The position numbers were made by a program, and so were the translations under genes. Positions 42,388-52,459 of a DNA stretch of 64,000 nt are shown here, piece after piece (the stretch's first letter is position 1; each line of letters starts with the position of its first letter). Below the pieces are notes generated by a model. It was not told the DNA's origin. It saw nothing but the letters and a program-made list of their open reading frames with translations, and ran no database searches. The stretch is taken from the NCBI RefSeq assembly GCF_026409565.1, contig NZ_CP112881.1:908501-972500 (forward strand). Reading direction: 5' to 3'. This stretch comes from Sneathiella aquimaris. GTDB taxonomy: Bacteria > Pseudomonadota > Alphaproteobacteria > Sneathiellales > Sneathiellaceae.

Positions 42388-44619
42388 ATGAGTGTCGTCA
42401 GTTTACGGATTTCCAAGAAATTACCGCTACTAATCATCGCTTCGTCTTTGGTTCTGGGATTGAGCCTGAGTTTCCTCGGGTATTTTGAAGGATCATCGGC
42501 AGTTAACGCTGAAGTTGAGAAGAAACTGCAAGTGGTCCTTGATGCCCGTCGGTCTGCCTTAGAGAACTATCTCGTTTCAATTCGAGAAGATTTATCGATA
42601 ACGGCGGCGAATCCGCATGTGGTTCAGGCTGTTAAGGAATTCAAAGCAGGGTGGGAGAAAATTGAAGGGAACCCGGCCGAGCAATTGCAAAGGGCTTATA
42701 TAACGGATAACCAGCATCCGGTCGGCGAGAAAGAAAAACTGGAATTTGCGTCAGATGGCTCTGCTTATAGTGCCGTTCATAAAAAATATCACCAATGGTT
42801 CCGGCAGGCCCTCTATACTCGTGAATATTACGATATTTTCCTGTTCGATTTGAAAGGTAACCTTCTCTACACCGTTTTTAAGGAAGCAGATTTTGCGACC
42901 AATCTGAATTCAGGAAAATGGAAGTCATCCTCACTTGGTAATATTTACAGAAATACGCTGAACAAAACGAACCCGGACCAGCAGTCTTTTGAAGATTTTG
43001 CGCCATATGCGCCCAGTAATAATGCACCTGCAAGTTTCATCGCCAGTCCGATATTTGATAATGGAAAACAGGTCGGGGTCCTGGCTTACCAAATGTCCAT
43101 TAGTCGGCTGAACAGCTTGATGCAGGTTTCAGAAGGTTTGGGAGAGACTGGTGAAAGTTACATCGTTGGACAGGATTTTCTGATGCGAAGTGACTCGCGT
43201 TTTTCAGAAACAAGCACGATTTTGACCCGGTCCATCAAAACGGCTGCGGCAAAAGATGCGCTTGCAGGGAAAACAGGGGTGATGGCTGGCGAAGATTATC
43301 GCGGTGTTCAGGTGAAATCAGTTTATGGGCCTCTGGAATTTATGGGGACTAAATGGGCTGTTCTCGCAGAAATCGACGAAACCGAGTATTTAGAACCCAT
43401 TGTTGAAATGCGTAATGTGTTCATGATCCTGTGCGTTGTGCTTTTGTTGATTATAGGAACGGTCGGAGTGTTTTTCGCCCGAAATATAACAACGGCCCTG
43501 GCCTCGATCACCTCCGCAATGAAGAAATTGGCGGCTGGAGATTTGGAGACAATCGTTCCAGAGCAAAATCGGACGGATGAGATCGGTGACATGTCTGGAG
43601 CCCTTCAGGTTTTTAAAGACGGTGCGAACGAGCAACGGCGGCTGGAGAAAGAAGCTGAAGAAGCTGCTAGAAAAGCGGAAGAGCGAGACCGCTTGGATCG
43701 GGAGCGTACAGAAAAGCAAATGGAAGAAGAGCGTGAAAGGGAGCGTGCGGAAATCGCTGAGAAAGAAGCCCGCACTGAGAAAATCACGGCCATTATTCAA
43801 ACATTTGAAAATCGTGTATCTGAAGTCATGGGAACCCTTACCGGGGCGTCAACAGAATTGCAGGCGACTGCTAATTCTCTCGTTGAAACCGCAGATGGCA
43901 CGATGAGCCTTTCTACAGAAGTGGCCAATGCGTCTCAGGAAGCCTCTTCGAATGTTCAAACCGTGGCGTCAGCGGCTGAGGAGCTTTCGGCGTCAATTGG
44001 AGAAATTTCCCGCCAGGTCGGGCAGGCAACCAGCGTGTCTGAAGATGCTGTGGATGAAGCAAGAGTAACGACAGATGCTGTTTCAGATCTTGCTGAAGCT
44101 GCCAAAAAAATCAGCGAAGTTGTCAGTATGATCAGTGATATTGCAGGCCAGACAAATCTACTGGCGCTGAATGCAACGATTGAGGCGGCCCGGGCGGGCG
44201 ACGCGGGCAAAGGGTTTGCCGTTGTTGCAAGCGAAGTGAAAAGCCTTGCCACCCAAACGGCCAAAGCAACGGAAGAAATCACATCTCAAATTTCCGGTAT
44301 GCAGCAGGCAACAGATGGTGCCGTTTTGGCCATCGAAAAAATTGGCGGTGTCATCCAAACCATCAGGGCTTCGACCGTTACCATTTCATCCGCTGTGGAA
44401 GAGCAGAATACTGCAACAAACGAGATTTCCAGAAGTGTGCAGGAAGCGTCAAGCGGGACAAATGAAGTGTCATCCAAGATCGGCGAAGTTTCCGCAAAAT
44501 CCAGCGAAACAGGCTCTGCTGCATCACAGGTGCTGGCTGCTTCAGGCTCTTTGGATCGTTTGGCCCAAGACCTTAAAAACGACATTGAAGGCTTTTTGAA
44601 CGAAATCCGAGTAGCGTAG
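42388..44619 (+). CDS. Methyl-accepting chemotaxis protein
   Basis: A 743-residue chemoreceptor. N-terminal TM1 (about residues 12-32) is followed by a periplasmic Cache-type sensor (about 35-340, including ALYTREYYDIFLFDLKGNLLYTV and GETGESYIVGQDFLMRSDSRF), TM2 (about 346-370), HAMP (about 372-425), a charged coiled-coil and the cytoplasmic signalling domain with hairpin tip AGQTNLLALNATIEAARAGDAGKGFAVVA. It relays ligand binding to CheA. The domain order with the large single Cache is common in alphaproteobacteria. The ligand is unknown. The ATG at 42388, behind CGGGAG, is preferred to the frame opening at 42355. Confidence 0.92.
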   Translation: MSVVSLRISKKLPLLIIASSLVLGLSLSFLGYFEGSSAVNAEVEKKLQVVLDARRSALENYLVSIREDLSITAANPHVVQAVKEFKAGWEKIEGNPAEQLQRAYITDNQHPVGEKEKLEFASDGSAYSAVHKKYHQWFRQALYTREYYDIFLFDLKGNLLYTVFKEADFATNLNSGKWKSSSLGNIYRNTLNKTNPDQQSFEDFAPYAPSNNAPASFIASPIFDNGKQVGVLAYQMSISRLNSLMQVSEGLGETGESYIVGQDFLMRSDSRFSETSTILTRSIKTAAAKDALAGKTGVMAGEDYRGVQVKSVYGPLEFMGTKWAVLAEIDETEYLEPIVEMRNVFMILCVVLLLIIGTVGVFFARNITTALASITSAMKKLAAGDLETIVPEQNRTDEIGDMSGALQVFKDGANEQRRLEKEAEEAARKAEERDRLDRERTEKQMEEERERERAEIAEKEARTEKITAIIQTFENRVSEVMGTLTGASTELQATANSLVETADGTMSLSTEVANASQEASSNVQTVASAAEELSASIGEISRQVGQATSVSEDAVDEARVTTDAVSDLAEAAKKISEVVSMISDIAGQTNLLALNATIEAARAGDAGKGFAVVASEVKSLATQTAKATEEITSQISGMQQATDGAVLAIEKIGGVIQTIRASTVTISSAVEEQNTATNEISRSVQEASSGTNEVSSKIGEVSAKSSETGSAASQVLAASGSLDRLAQDLKNDIEGFLNEIRVA

Positions 44620-44640
44620 TTTATAAAAGATAACGGCTTA

Positions 44641-44672
44641 AAAACCGGCCCCTAAAAGGGTCGGTTTTTTTG
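44641..44672 (+). terminator. Rho-independent terminator after the chemoreceptor gene
   Basis: AAACCGGCCC pairs with GGGTCGGTTT (one G-U pair) around a 4-nt loop and is followed by TTTTTGTGTTTTTT. Confidence 0.88.
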
Positions 44673-44743
44673 TGTTTTTTTGTTCACAAATTCCGCTGGC
44701 GTCAGTCTTTATCACAACCTGACACATCAAACTGGAGAATGTC

Positions 44744-47665
44744 GTGAAAAATATAAACGCTAGAGTATCGTTGCTGGCGACCGCAGCGATAGGAGCTTTA
44801 TGCTTCCAGATTGCAAGCGCTGAAGCGAAGGTCGTGATTGACCGAGATGTATACGGTGTCCCCTACATTTTGGGGGATACTGATCGCGAAGCATTTTTTG
44901 GATACGGGTATGCAATGGCGGAAGACCGGCTGATACAAATCTCCAAACTTCGTTACTTGAGCAACGGTGTGTATCCCAAAGATAAAGAGCAGACGGGAAA
45001 AAAAGCTGTTGCCGGCAAGGAAAAGGCAAATTCCTATCTTTCTGATTATCCCTATCTGCAGGAAGATATCCGCCGTGAATTAGATGTGTTACGCCAGGCA
45101 TATGAGCAGGATGATGACGCCCGCCGGGCGGTCGATGCGCTTGAATGTGTGGCTGCCGGCATTAATGCCTTTCTCGTGCAGAATTTCAAACAAATACCTG
45201 CTGCGGAGGATAACTGCAATCCGCGTGAAGAAATTACGTTCAGGGGTCGGCCCTTGTCCGCAAACCCGCAAGAGCTGGCCTATATTGCTGAGCGATTTTC
45301 TGATGAAGCAGATTTTCTGAAACCTGCATGGACAGCGGAAGACATACTTAAGATCTTTCAGAACCGCGTTATGGATGAATTCTCCAACCGCAATGAGGAA
45401 GTAAATAACCTTGGGCTTCTTCGGGAATTTGAACGGCAAAATCCCAGGCAACCAGAAAAAGCACGGCGTATTTTCAATAGTTTCAAATGGGTGGCAGATC
45501 CTCATGCCATTACTGAAGTTAAAAATCTGGAGCAGTCGGGCGGCATTAGTCTTCGCGAAGCGCGGGCGGTCGTCGCTGGGTACCGTCAGGCAAAACATTC
45601 TGAGTTGTTGAAAACGGGGGGCGCAATTTGTCCATCAATTGCTGGCGGTGGTGTTGGAAAAGAAAGTTATGATTTTGCGTATCAAGGGGCGGACAAAACC
45701 GGTTTTGCGCAAAATGCCAGTAACTTTTGGGCTGTAAGCGGCGATCGGTTAGCCAAGCCAGCGAAATCGGTCATGTATAATGGACCTCAAATCGGGGCCT
45801 ATGATCCGAACGGTTTTTACCCATTCAAGCTAAAAAGCGGGAGTGGTTTTCAGTATGCCGGTACCAGTTTCGCCGGGACCTTTACCACTTTCACCGGCCA
45901 CAACGGGAAAATTGCAACAGGCTTTACAGCCGGCAATTCAGATGTGGCCGATATGTTCTGCATTCCAGTGAGAGCCGATAGAAAAGTGGATGGACACACG
46001 ACCTTCGTCGGGGAGGATGATCTTCGTCTGCTGAAAACCCCCGGCACGTCCAAATCCTATCATGTGAAAGGTACGGGTTGGCCGGTGAGTCGTCTGGAAG
46101 TCGGTGCTGATGGGCGGGCTGTGGCTTATATCAAACGGGTAACGTGGCAGGGGCAGACAGGCAGCAGCTTTAAGAGTTTCCTTGCGTTGGCGTCCGCACA
46201 GAATATGGAGAAATGGCAGGGTGCGGCTACTGGCGTCGGGGCAAACTTTAACCTGATCGGAACCTCTGATGATGGAACCGTAACCATGCGACTGGCTGGT
46301 GTGATTCCGCCTCGGGTAAATTCGAATGGGACGGTGCTCAAGAATTTGAAAGACCGCCCCGACCGTCTTTTGTGGGATGCGGATGTTCGTCTGCCTGTTC
46401 CGGTTTCACCTCTCAAAGGTTGGCATAATGAGGCGCCAGACTATTATGTGCAGAATGAAACAACCAACAACGGGACTGTCGTTAGCTGGAACCATAAACC
46501 GTATCTGCTGATGCCGGATTCCGATCTTTATTATGATGCATGGTATGCGTGGGACCGAGCTCAAATCATTGAAGATATCCTTTCCAACGTTCGCGATTAT
46601 GACATTGAAAAAGCTTCCAATGTGAACACACTGCTGACGCGTCTGGACATTAATTATCATATGTTTCGTCCGTATCTGGCTCGCTTGATGGAAAGTGGAA
46701 CCCTTCCCGAAGAATTGGCTCCGATCGCACAGAGTATTCTGAAATGGAATGGGATGCGTGGTGAGCCAGGTAAGCCAGGCGGTAAAAACTGTGTGGGCAG
46801 GTTGCCTTCTATTCCGAAGGGGCAGGTTCTGTTCATGGATTGGTATGAAAATCTGGGAGCGGCCTTTAGTGAAAAAATATTAGGTGTCTCTTTCGATCGA
46901 TTGACGAAACTAAAGGCGAAAGCAACGCGCGCAAAAACGGAAAAAGGTGTCCGGCTATCTGCGGGGGAGGCGAGCGAACTTGAAGAGTTGAACCGGCGAA
47001 TTTCTGTCTGGCGTCCTTATGGAAAGCTGAAACAACCGATGTATAGCAAGCAGGCTGAAGGGAAGCCGAAGTTAATTTATAACACCAGTCAGAATGTATA
47101 TATTCTTGGGAAAATGATGTTGATCAATCTGAAATTCGCTTTTGGAGAACATCCTTCCTATGACGAGACAGGTTGGAATTTTTTGCTGGGCAAAGCTGCC
47201 GATCGGCGTGACAGTAAGAAAACTGTGGCGGCGGGGTATGACTGGATGATTGCTGCGCTTCGAAAAACAGCGCTGCAAAATACAGGGCCAGCTTACTCAA
47301 GCTGTCACGCCATCGCAACCATGGCCAATAATGCTATCGTTATGTCGACCCGTGATGAAAAGGCGCTGGCATTTCCATATTTTAGAAATCGGGGGGCACA
47401 GAACCATGCTGTCCAGTTTAACGGGGTTTCTCCTTCGCCCGCGGCAGGGCAGGAAAGCAATGCCGGGATGCGCAGACTGCAAGCAATCTTAAGGCAATTG
47501 GCACCAGAAACCTCGTTCGAGGCCAGGAATATTGCGGCGCCAGGTGTTCGCGAATATCGCGGGGTTGTCTGGAGGACCCTTGATCCTACAGATAACCAGC
47601 TTCAGATGTTAAATACAGATCAGTTGCGGCCGATGGGTGAATTCGGAGCCCCATCAGAACAATAA
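44744..47665 (+). CDS. Penicillin acylase family N-terminal nucleophile hydrolase
   Basis: A 973-residue secreted Ntn-hydrolase precursor. A signal peptide (about residues 1-28, ending near ASAEA) precedes the alpha part (DRDVYGVPYILGDTDREAFFGYGYAMAEDRL). The probable autocatalytic cleavage site lies before Ser326 in NA|SNFWAVSG, which becomes the N-terminal nucleophile of the beta subunit. Family members hydrolyse penicillins, acyl-homoserine lactones, cyclic lipopeptides or other amides in the periplasm. The size (well above the 750-850 residues of AHL acylases) and local sequence do not settle the substrate. It starts with GTG at 44744, preceded by GGAGA. Confidence 0.85.
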   Translation: MKNINARVSLLATAAIGALCFQIASAEAKVVIDRDVYGVPYILGDTDREAFFGYGYAMAEDRLIQISKLRYLSNGVYPKDKEQTGKKAVAGKEKANSYLSDYPYLQEDIRRELDVLRQAYEQDDDARRAVDALECVAAGINAFLVQNFKQIPAAEDNCNPREEITFRGRPLSANPQELAYIAERFSDEADFLKPAWTAEDILKIFQNRVMDEFSNRNEEVNNLGLLREFERQNPRQPEKARRIFNSFKWVADPHAITEVKNLEQSGGISLREARAVVAGYRQAKHSELLKTGGAICPSIAGGGVGKESYDFAYQGADKTGFAQNASNFWAVSGDRLAKPAKSVMYNGPQIGAYDPNGFYPFKLKSGSGFQYAGTSFAGTFTTFTGHNGKIATGFTAGNSDVADMFCIPVRADRKVDGHTTFVGEDDLRLLKTPGTSKSYHVKGTGWPVSRLEVGADGRAVAYIKRVTWQGQTGSSFKSFLALASAQNMEKWQGAATGVGANFNLIGTSDDGTVTMRLAGVIPPRVNSNGTVLKNLKDRPDRLLWDADVRLPVPVSPLKGWHNEAPDYYVQNETTNNGTVVSWNHKPYLLMPDSDLYYDAWYAWDRAQIIEDILSNVRDYDIEKASNVNTLLTRLDINYHMFRPYLARLMESGTLPEELAPIAQSILKWNGMRGEPGKPGGKNCVGRLPSIPKGQVLFMDWYENLGAAFSEKILGVSFDRLTKLKAKATRAKTEKGVRLSAGEASELEELNRRISVWRPYGKLKQPMYSKQAEGKPKLIYNTSQNVYILGKMMLINLKFAFGEHPSYDETGWNFLLGKAADRRDSKKTVAAGYDWMIAALRKTALQNTGPAYSSCHAIATMANNAIVMSTRDEKALAFPYFRNRGAQNHAVQFNGVSPSPAAGQESNAGMRRLQAILRQLAPETSFEARNIAAPGVREYRGVVWRTLDPTDNQLQMLNTDQLRPMGEFGAPSEQ

Positions 47666-47688
47666 AGCGCGCGACTAACGAAAACGAA

Positions 47689-47722
47689 AGGCCGGATATT
47701 GAAAGATGTCCGGCTTTTTTTT
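47689..47722. terminator. Terminator between acylase and purU (possibly bidirectional)
   Basis: GCCGGA (47691-47696) pairs with TCCGGC (47709-47714), followed on the plus strand by TTTTTTTT. The minus strand has TTTCGTTTT after the same stem, so it may serve both convergent genes. Confidence 0.78.
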
Positions 47723-48575
47723 ATTTAAAAACGATTGTCTTATGACCGTTTAGCATGACCCTTGCTTCCAAATGCATCTTGACCGCGCGCGCCAGAACGC
47801 GGCTTTCAACATCGCGGCCTGTTGCGACAAAGTCGTCGGCACTCATTGCATGACTTACGCGCTCAGTTTCCTGCTCGATAATTGGTCCTTCATCCAGATC
47901 GGGTGTCACATAGTGGGCGGTCGCCCCAATAAGTTTCACCCCCCGCTCATGCGCCTGATGATACGGTTTGGCACCTTTGAAACTAGGCAGAAATGAATGA
48001 TGTATATTAATGATGCGGCCAAACAGGCGGGTTGATAAATGATCCGTTAAAACTTGCATGTAGCGGGCGAGGATCACAAGGTCAGCCCCGGTTTCCCGAA
48101 CTAAATCCAGTAGTTTCTGCTCTTGTTCCTGCTTATTGTCAGCATTGACGGGCCAGCAATGAAAAGGGATATTTTCGATTTCGGCAGTGCCTTTGCTGGC
48201 GTCGTGGTTTGAAACGATGGCAACAACCTCTGCCTGCAACCAGCCAACTCGGATTTGATATAACAGGTGGAGCATTGCATGATCGAACCTGGACACCATA
48301 ATGATGATTTTCGGTTTGCATTCCGCATCTGTGACGCTGGCTTTCATGTGAAATCGATCAAAAACGGGTTTTAAGCCGTGTTCAATCGTTGATTTGGGCA
48401 CTCCGACTGGAAGAGCGAAAGCAATCCGCATGAAAAAATGGCCTGTCTGCTGATCCCAAAACTGGTTGCTTTCAGTAATATTAGCGCCAGCAGACGCGAG
48501 CTCGGTTGTAACCGCGGCCACGATGCCGGGTTTGTCTTCACAAGATAGCGTCAAGATATGGAGATGTGTGGACAT
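47721..48575 (-). CDS. purU: Formyltetrahydrofolate deformylase PurU
   Basis: A 284-residue enzyme with an N-terminal ACT domain (about residues 5-85, LTLSCEDKPGIVAAVT) and a C-terminal formyltransferase domain containing NIHHSFLPSFKGAKPYHQA and the catalytic Asp region VTPDLDEGPIIEQ. It releases formate from 10-formyl-THF and balances one-carbon and purine metabolism. It also prevents formyl-THF build-up linked to glycine and serine metabolism. It is convergent with the acylase. TGCAGAA repeats lie 15-35 bp upstream of its start codon. Confidence 0.95.
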   Translation of the reverse strand: MSTHLHILTLSCEDKPGIVAAVTTELASAGANITESNQFWDQQTGHFFMRIAFALPVGVPKSTIEHGLKPVFDRFHMKASVTDAECKPKIIIMVSRFDHAMLHLLYQIRVGWLQAEVVAIVSNHDASKGTAEIENIPFHCWPVNADNKQEQEQKLLDLVRETGADLVILARYMQVLTDHLSTRLFGRIINIHHSFLPSFKGAKPYHQAHERGVKLIGATAHYVTPDLDEGPIIEQETERVSHAMSADDFVATGRDVESRVLARAVKMHLEARVMLNGHKTIVFK

Positions 48576-48758
48576 TCTTTTCTCGGTTTTTGCAGAATAA
48601 TGTGCAGAAAGGCCAGATTTTGGCGCTTGCCAAGTTTTGATGCACTGTCTGGTATCCAGGCATGATGGTCAAGACATTATTGAATTGAAGCGTCGCTTGA
48701 TTGTCCAATTGACATGTGGGACAGTTCCTCCAATAGCGTGACTTCCAGAAGGACTATC

Positions 48759-49982
48759 ATGAAAACCCCATCAGATTATAAAACGTTCGTTTCCCATTTG
48801 GAATGTGCCTACACCGGAGAGCGGTTTGAGGCCGACAAAATCCATGGCCTGTCGTCGGCGGGTAAACCGATTATCGTAAAATATGATCTGGAGGCACTGG
48901 GTAAGAATATTGATAAAGACACCATTGAACGCCGAACAGGTGGGTTTTGGAAATATAGTGAGTTCTTGCCGGTAAGGTCGTCTGAGAATGTTGTGCGCTT
49001 GGGGGAAGAAATGACCCCGATTATTCGTCTGGCCGATCAGGATGCCGGGGGCGGGGAGCTTCTTATAAAAGATGAAGGGCGGCTGCCGACTGGATCGTTT
49101 AAGGCCCGGGGGCTGGCGTTGGCGGTTGCTATGGCAAAAGAACTGGGCCTGAAAAGACTGGCGATGCCAACCAATGGAAATGCTGGTGCCGCGATGGCGG
49201 CCTATGCTTCTCGTGCAGGATTGCAGACTACAATTTTTTGCCCTGACGATACGCCGGAAATCAACATTTCTGAAATTGCGTTGCAAGGAGGGGATGTCTA
49301 CCGGGTGAATGGCCTGATTAATGATTGCGGGAAGATCGTCGGTGAGGGCAAAGAGCCAGTAGGCTGGTTCGATGTCTCCACGTTAAAAGAGCCATATCGG
49401 ATTGAAGGCAAAAAAACGATGGGGTTGGAACTGGCAGAGCAATTGGGATGGCGACTCCCGGATGTTATTTTTTATCCTACAGGCGGCGGAACTGGCCTTA
49501 TCGGCATGTGGAAAGCATTTGATGAACTGGAAGCCATCGGCTGGATCGGGTCCAAGCGTCCTAAAATGGTTGCCGTTCAAGCAACAGGCTGCGCTCCGAT
49601 TGTAAAAGCGTGGGAAAACGGGGCGGAGCATGCCCCCCTTTGGGAGAATGCGCATACAGTCGCGGCGGGTATTCGGGTCCCCGTTGCCGTCGGTGACTTT
49701 ATGATCCTTCGTGCCGTCCGGCAAAGTAAGGGATTTGCCATTGCGGTTGAAGATGAGGCAATTATGGAAGCGCAGAAGCATGTAGCACAGACAGAAGGCG
49801 TTCTTTTGTGCCCGGAAGGGGCCGCGACTTACGCCGCGTATCGGCAGGCTTTGAAGGACGGGCGCGTGTTGGGATCTGATCAGGTGGTCCTGTATAATTG
49901 CGCCACAGGACTGAAATATCCTATGGCGCCGGTGTCACAGTCACTGGATCGACATCAGCCTATTGACTATTCTCGCCTTTAA
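48759..49982 (+). CDS. thrC: Threonine synthase
   Basis: A 407-residue fold-type II PLP enzyme converting O-phosphohomoserine to threonine. The PLP lysine lies in RLPTGSFKARGLA (about residues 107-119). The phosphate-binding and Gly-rich loops are NGNAGAAMAAYASRAG and FYPTGGGTGLIGMWKAF. The protein has the ECAYTG N-terminal beginning seen in the cofactor-binding long type. AGAAGGA precedes the ATG at 48759, which is preferred to the in-frame ATG at 48714. It ends exactly one base before the convergent next gene. Related enzymes (diaminopropionate ammonia-lyase, threonine dehydratase) share the fold, but the motif set fits threonine synthase. Confidence 0.88.
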   Translation: MKTPSDYKTFVSHLECAYTGERFEADKIHGLSSAGKPIIVKYDLEALGKNIDKDTIERRTGGFWKYSEFLPVRSSENVVRLGEEMTPIIRLADQDAGGGELLIKDEGRLPTGSFKARGLALAVAMAKELGLKRLAMPTNGNAGAAMAAYASRAGLQTTIFCPDDTPEINISEIALQGGDVYRVNGLINDCGKIVGEGKEPVGWFDVSTLKEPYRIEGKKTMGLELAEQLGWRLPDVIFYPTGGGTGLIGMWKAFDELEAIGWIGSKRPKMVAVQATGCAPIVKAWENGAEHAPLWENAHTVAAGIRVPVAVGDFMILRAVRQSKGFAIAVEDEAIMEAQKHVAQTEGVLLCPEGAATYAAYRQALKDGRVLGSDQVVLYNCATGLKYPMAPVSQSLDRHQPIDYSRL

Positions 49983-50510
49983 TTACTGTAATTCATCCGC
50001 CTTCTGGCACTGTTTTGATTTGTTCGGCAAGACGTGGATCTGGTGGGCAAATCCGTTTCCGTCGCTGAGGGTGACGGAGGCAAAACCTAGCATGGCGATG
50101 AGGTCCAGAAAGGTCAGTTCTTCAGGGGCACTGGAATTTGTAAAAACGGGTGTTGTTCGGGCGCTTGTTGAAAGTTCCGCCAGAAGTGCCCGCGCACGAT
50201 AAACTGTGTCCAGATAACCATCCTGCTTAGAGACCACCAGTAGTTTGTCTGATGTCGATCCCTTGGCAAAAACCGAGTAGGGCGATGCATACGGCTGCTT
50301 TGACATGCCGGTTTTGATACCAATAATAAACCCGACCCTTTTCTTTTTGTCCACATTGGGCAATGCGTTTACATGCGCGCAATAGACCTCAATCCTTTGT
50401 GGTGCCGGGTAATAGTAACCGATATACCGGTCAGACTTTGCATAAGCGGCCTGTCCGCCGCTGAGCAGAGCCGTCAGGGTCAGAGCAAGAAAAAGGGTGA
50501 CATGTTTCAT
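49983..50510 (-). CDS. Conserved hypothetical secreted protein
   Basis: A 175-residue protein with a clear Sec signal peptide (about residues 1-24: basic start, hydrophobic core LFLALTLTALLSG, AYA-K end). The mature part begins SDRYIGYYYPAPQRIEVY and has no membrane segment. I do not recognise a functional domain. Similar YIGYYYP-type exported proteins occur in alphaproteobacteria, sometimes under a misleading molybdopterin annotation, but I would not transfer that. It is convergent and contiguous with thrC and 90 bp downstream of a MFS gene in the same direction. Confidence 0.75.
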   Translation of the reverse strand: MKHVTLFLALTLTALLSGGQAAYAKSDRYIGYYYPAPQRIEVYCAHVNALPNVDKKKRVGFIIGIKTGMSKQPYASPYSVFAKGSTSDKLLVVSKQDGYLDTVYRARALLAELSTSARTTPVFTNSSAPEELTFLDLIAMLGFASVTLSDGNGFAHQIHVLPNKSKQCQKADELQ

Positions 50511-50600
50511 ACCGGTCTCTCATTGGAATTGGAAATCAGGTACCGGCATAACAGAAAATAAAAGGGGGCGATAAAGAAAAATGCGCTCTTCAGTGTATTT

Positions 50601-51836
50601 CTATCGATGCCCACCCGCCATCAGCAAGGCTTTTGGATGCCCCCTCAAACGTCCCATTGCATAGGTTCCAAGGAAAGGTCCGATTGCCAATGACATGAAG
50701 GCGACCTCCCACCCGAAATTCGAAACAAACACCGGGATCAAGTGAATGGTGACCAGGCTGATTAAAAATCCAGTGCAGGTTTGTATGGTCAGCATCGTGC
50801 CGATCATGTTGGGGGGGCTCAATTCGATTACGCAGGTCGAAAATTGTGCGGAATCTGCGATAACAGAAATTCCCCAGATCACACAGATAATGGTCAGAAA
50901 TACTGGGTGGGCCCCAAAAAACAGGCCAATTAGAAGGGCGCAACTACCACTTGTCATCATCGCAGCCATTGTGACTGTTGTTCGTCCGTAGCGGTCGGCC
51001 AGCTTGCCAGAGACCAGACTACCCGCAGCGCCGATCCCGATTGTCGTGAAGGTTAAAATATTCGCCAGTATGCCTGGGTTTTCTTCCCCTGAAGTTCGAA
51101 AGCTTTCCAGAAGGAAAATTCCGATCCAGGCCCACATGGCATAGAGTTCCCACATATGTCCAAAATATCCAAAATTGGCATAGCGAATGGCTTTGTCTTT
51201 CCAGCCCTCCAAAGCCAGTGTGACTTTGAACGGAGGCGCTTTTGGAATCGGGTGTCCCAAATCGACAAACTGAATGATGATACTGGATAAGAAAGCGAGG
51301 CTGGAACTCCCCACAAGGGTGAAACGCCAGTCCAGCCAGTCAATATTCACAAGATTTAAAAGGTGAGGCAATGCGCTTCCCAATGTGAGTGCCCCAACCA
51401 GCAGTCCAACCAGTGTCCCGGCATCATTTCGGGCCCAGGTTGCGATCATCTTCATACCAATGGGATAAATGCCCAGCATACTGACACCGGTTACCAGCCG
51501 TAAAAGAATCACTGTGTTGGACAGCGGATCAAGGAGAAGAATGCTGATATTTGATAGGCTGGCGACTAAGACGCTGATCGTAAAAATCTGTTTGGGTGGA
51601 AATCTGTCGGCAATCGAAAAAAGAGCACTGATAAAGGTTCCAATGACAAAGCCAATTGCAACACTGCTTGAAAAAAGAGACGCATGAAAGTCGCCAATGG
51701 TGAATTCTTCTTTCAAGGCTGGAATAAGCGCTGTGGCCGAAAACCAGAGGGAAAGTGCAAAAATTTGCGCAATAGACAACAAGGCGACAGATCGCCATTT
51801 TTTCTGAAGCTCAAGGGGCATATAGGACATAGACAT
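50601..51836 (-). CDS. MFS transporter
   Basis: A 411-residue major facilitator with about twelve hydrophobic helices. The conserved MFS loop 2-3 signature appears as IADRFPPKQIF (about residues 71-81), and the equivalent loop in the second half is GKLADRYGRTTVTM. Start choice: the frame is open to 51998, but the region before 51836 is hydrophilic and unlike a transporter N-terminus. The ATG at 51836 (MSMSYMPLELQKKW) precedes the first helix. The substrate is unknown. It is divergent from speD across about 200 bp. Confidence 0.83.
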   Translation of the reverse strand: MSMSYMPLELQKKWRSVALLSIAQIFALSLWFSATALIPALKEEFTIGDFHASLFSSSVAIGFVIGTFISALFSIADRFPPKQIFTISVLVASLSNISILLLDPLSNTVILLRLVTGVSMLGIYPIGMKMIATWARNDAGTLVGLLVGALTLGSALPHLLNLVNIDWLDWRFTLVGSSSLAFLSSIIIQFVDLGHPIPKAPPFKVTLALEGWKDKAIRYANFGYFGHMWELYAMWAWIGIFLLESFRTSGEENPGILANILTFTTIGIGAAGSLVSGKLADRYGRTTVTMAAMMTSGSCALLIGLFFGAHPVFLTIICVIWGISVIADSAQFSTCVIELSPPNMIGTMLTIQTCTGFLISLVTIHLIPVFVSNFGWEVAFMSLAIGPFLGTYAMGRLRGHPKALLMAGGHR

Positions 51837-52033
51837 TCTTTGATCTATAGAGATCGGGTATTCGGATGGCAAAGTTTTTCCCGGTTTTTCAGCAGAGGTT
51901 GACGCTTTTTTGAACGTGAGATTTCTGGTGAGGATCCTGTCTCGCACTTTTCTCTTGTTTTCCCGTCCCTTTTTCGCGATAACGCGCCATCTTTTCAAGG
52001 CAGGGCAGTAGCCCTTGCATCAGGGCTGTGAAA

Positions 52034-52459
52034 ATGTCGAATATTTCTGAAATTGTTGAAATGCCGCGTGGTGACGCAAAGGTGGAAAAGCCAGATTATT
52101 TTGTCGAAAAAGACGGAATGATTTTCGCTGGAACCCACCTGATTGTTGACTTGTGGAAAGCCACAGGTTTGAACGACAAGGAATTGATCGAAAGCACCTT
52201 AACCGAATGTGTTCATGTTTCCGGTGCGACACTGCTTCATTTTCACATCCATCAGTTTGAACCGAACGGCTTGTCCGGCGTGGCGGTTCTTGCCGAAAGC
52301 CATATCAGTTTTCACAGTTGGCCTGACAAGGGGTATATGGCCCTTGATATCTTTATGTGCGGAAAAACAGAGCCACACAAATGCATTCCGTTGCTTAAAA
52401 AAGCGTTTCAGCCGGAAACCGTGCAGATTAATGAAATCAAGCGAGGCATTTTGACATGA
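52034..52459 (+). CDS. speD: S-adenosylmethionine decarboxylase proenzyme
   Basis: A 141-residue class 1B AdoMet decarboxylase. The proenzyme cleaves between Glu88 and Ser89 in LAESHISFHSWPDKGY, and Ser89 becomes the pyruvoyl cofactor. His and Cys residues needed for processing follow (HSWP and FMCG). The product, decarboxylated SAM, donates aminopropyl groups to SpeE, encoded next door with an ATGA overlap. A GTG at 52028 is possible, but AGGG at 52022-52025 is better placed for the ATG at 52034. Confidence 0.94.
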   Translation: MSNISEIVEMPRGDAKVEKPDYFVEKDGMIFAGTHLIVDLWKATGLNDKELIESTLTECVHVSGATLLHFHIHQFEPNGLSGVAVLAESHISFHSWPDKGYMALDIFMCGKTEPHKCIPLLKKAFQPETVQINEIKRGILT

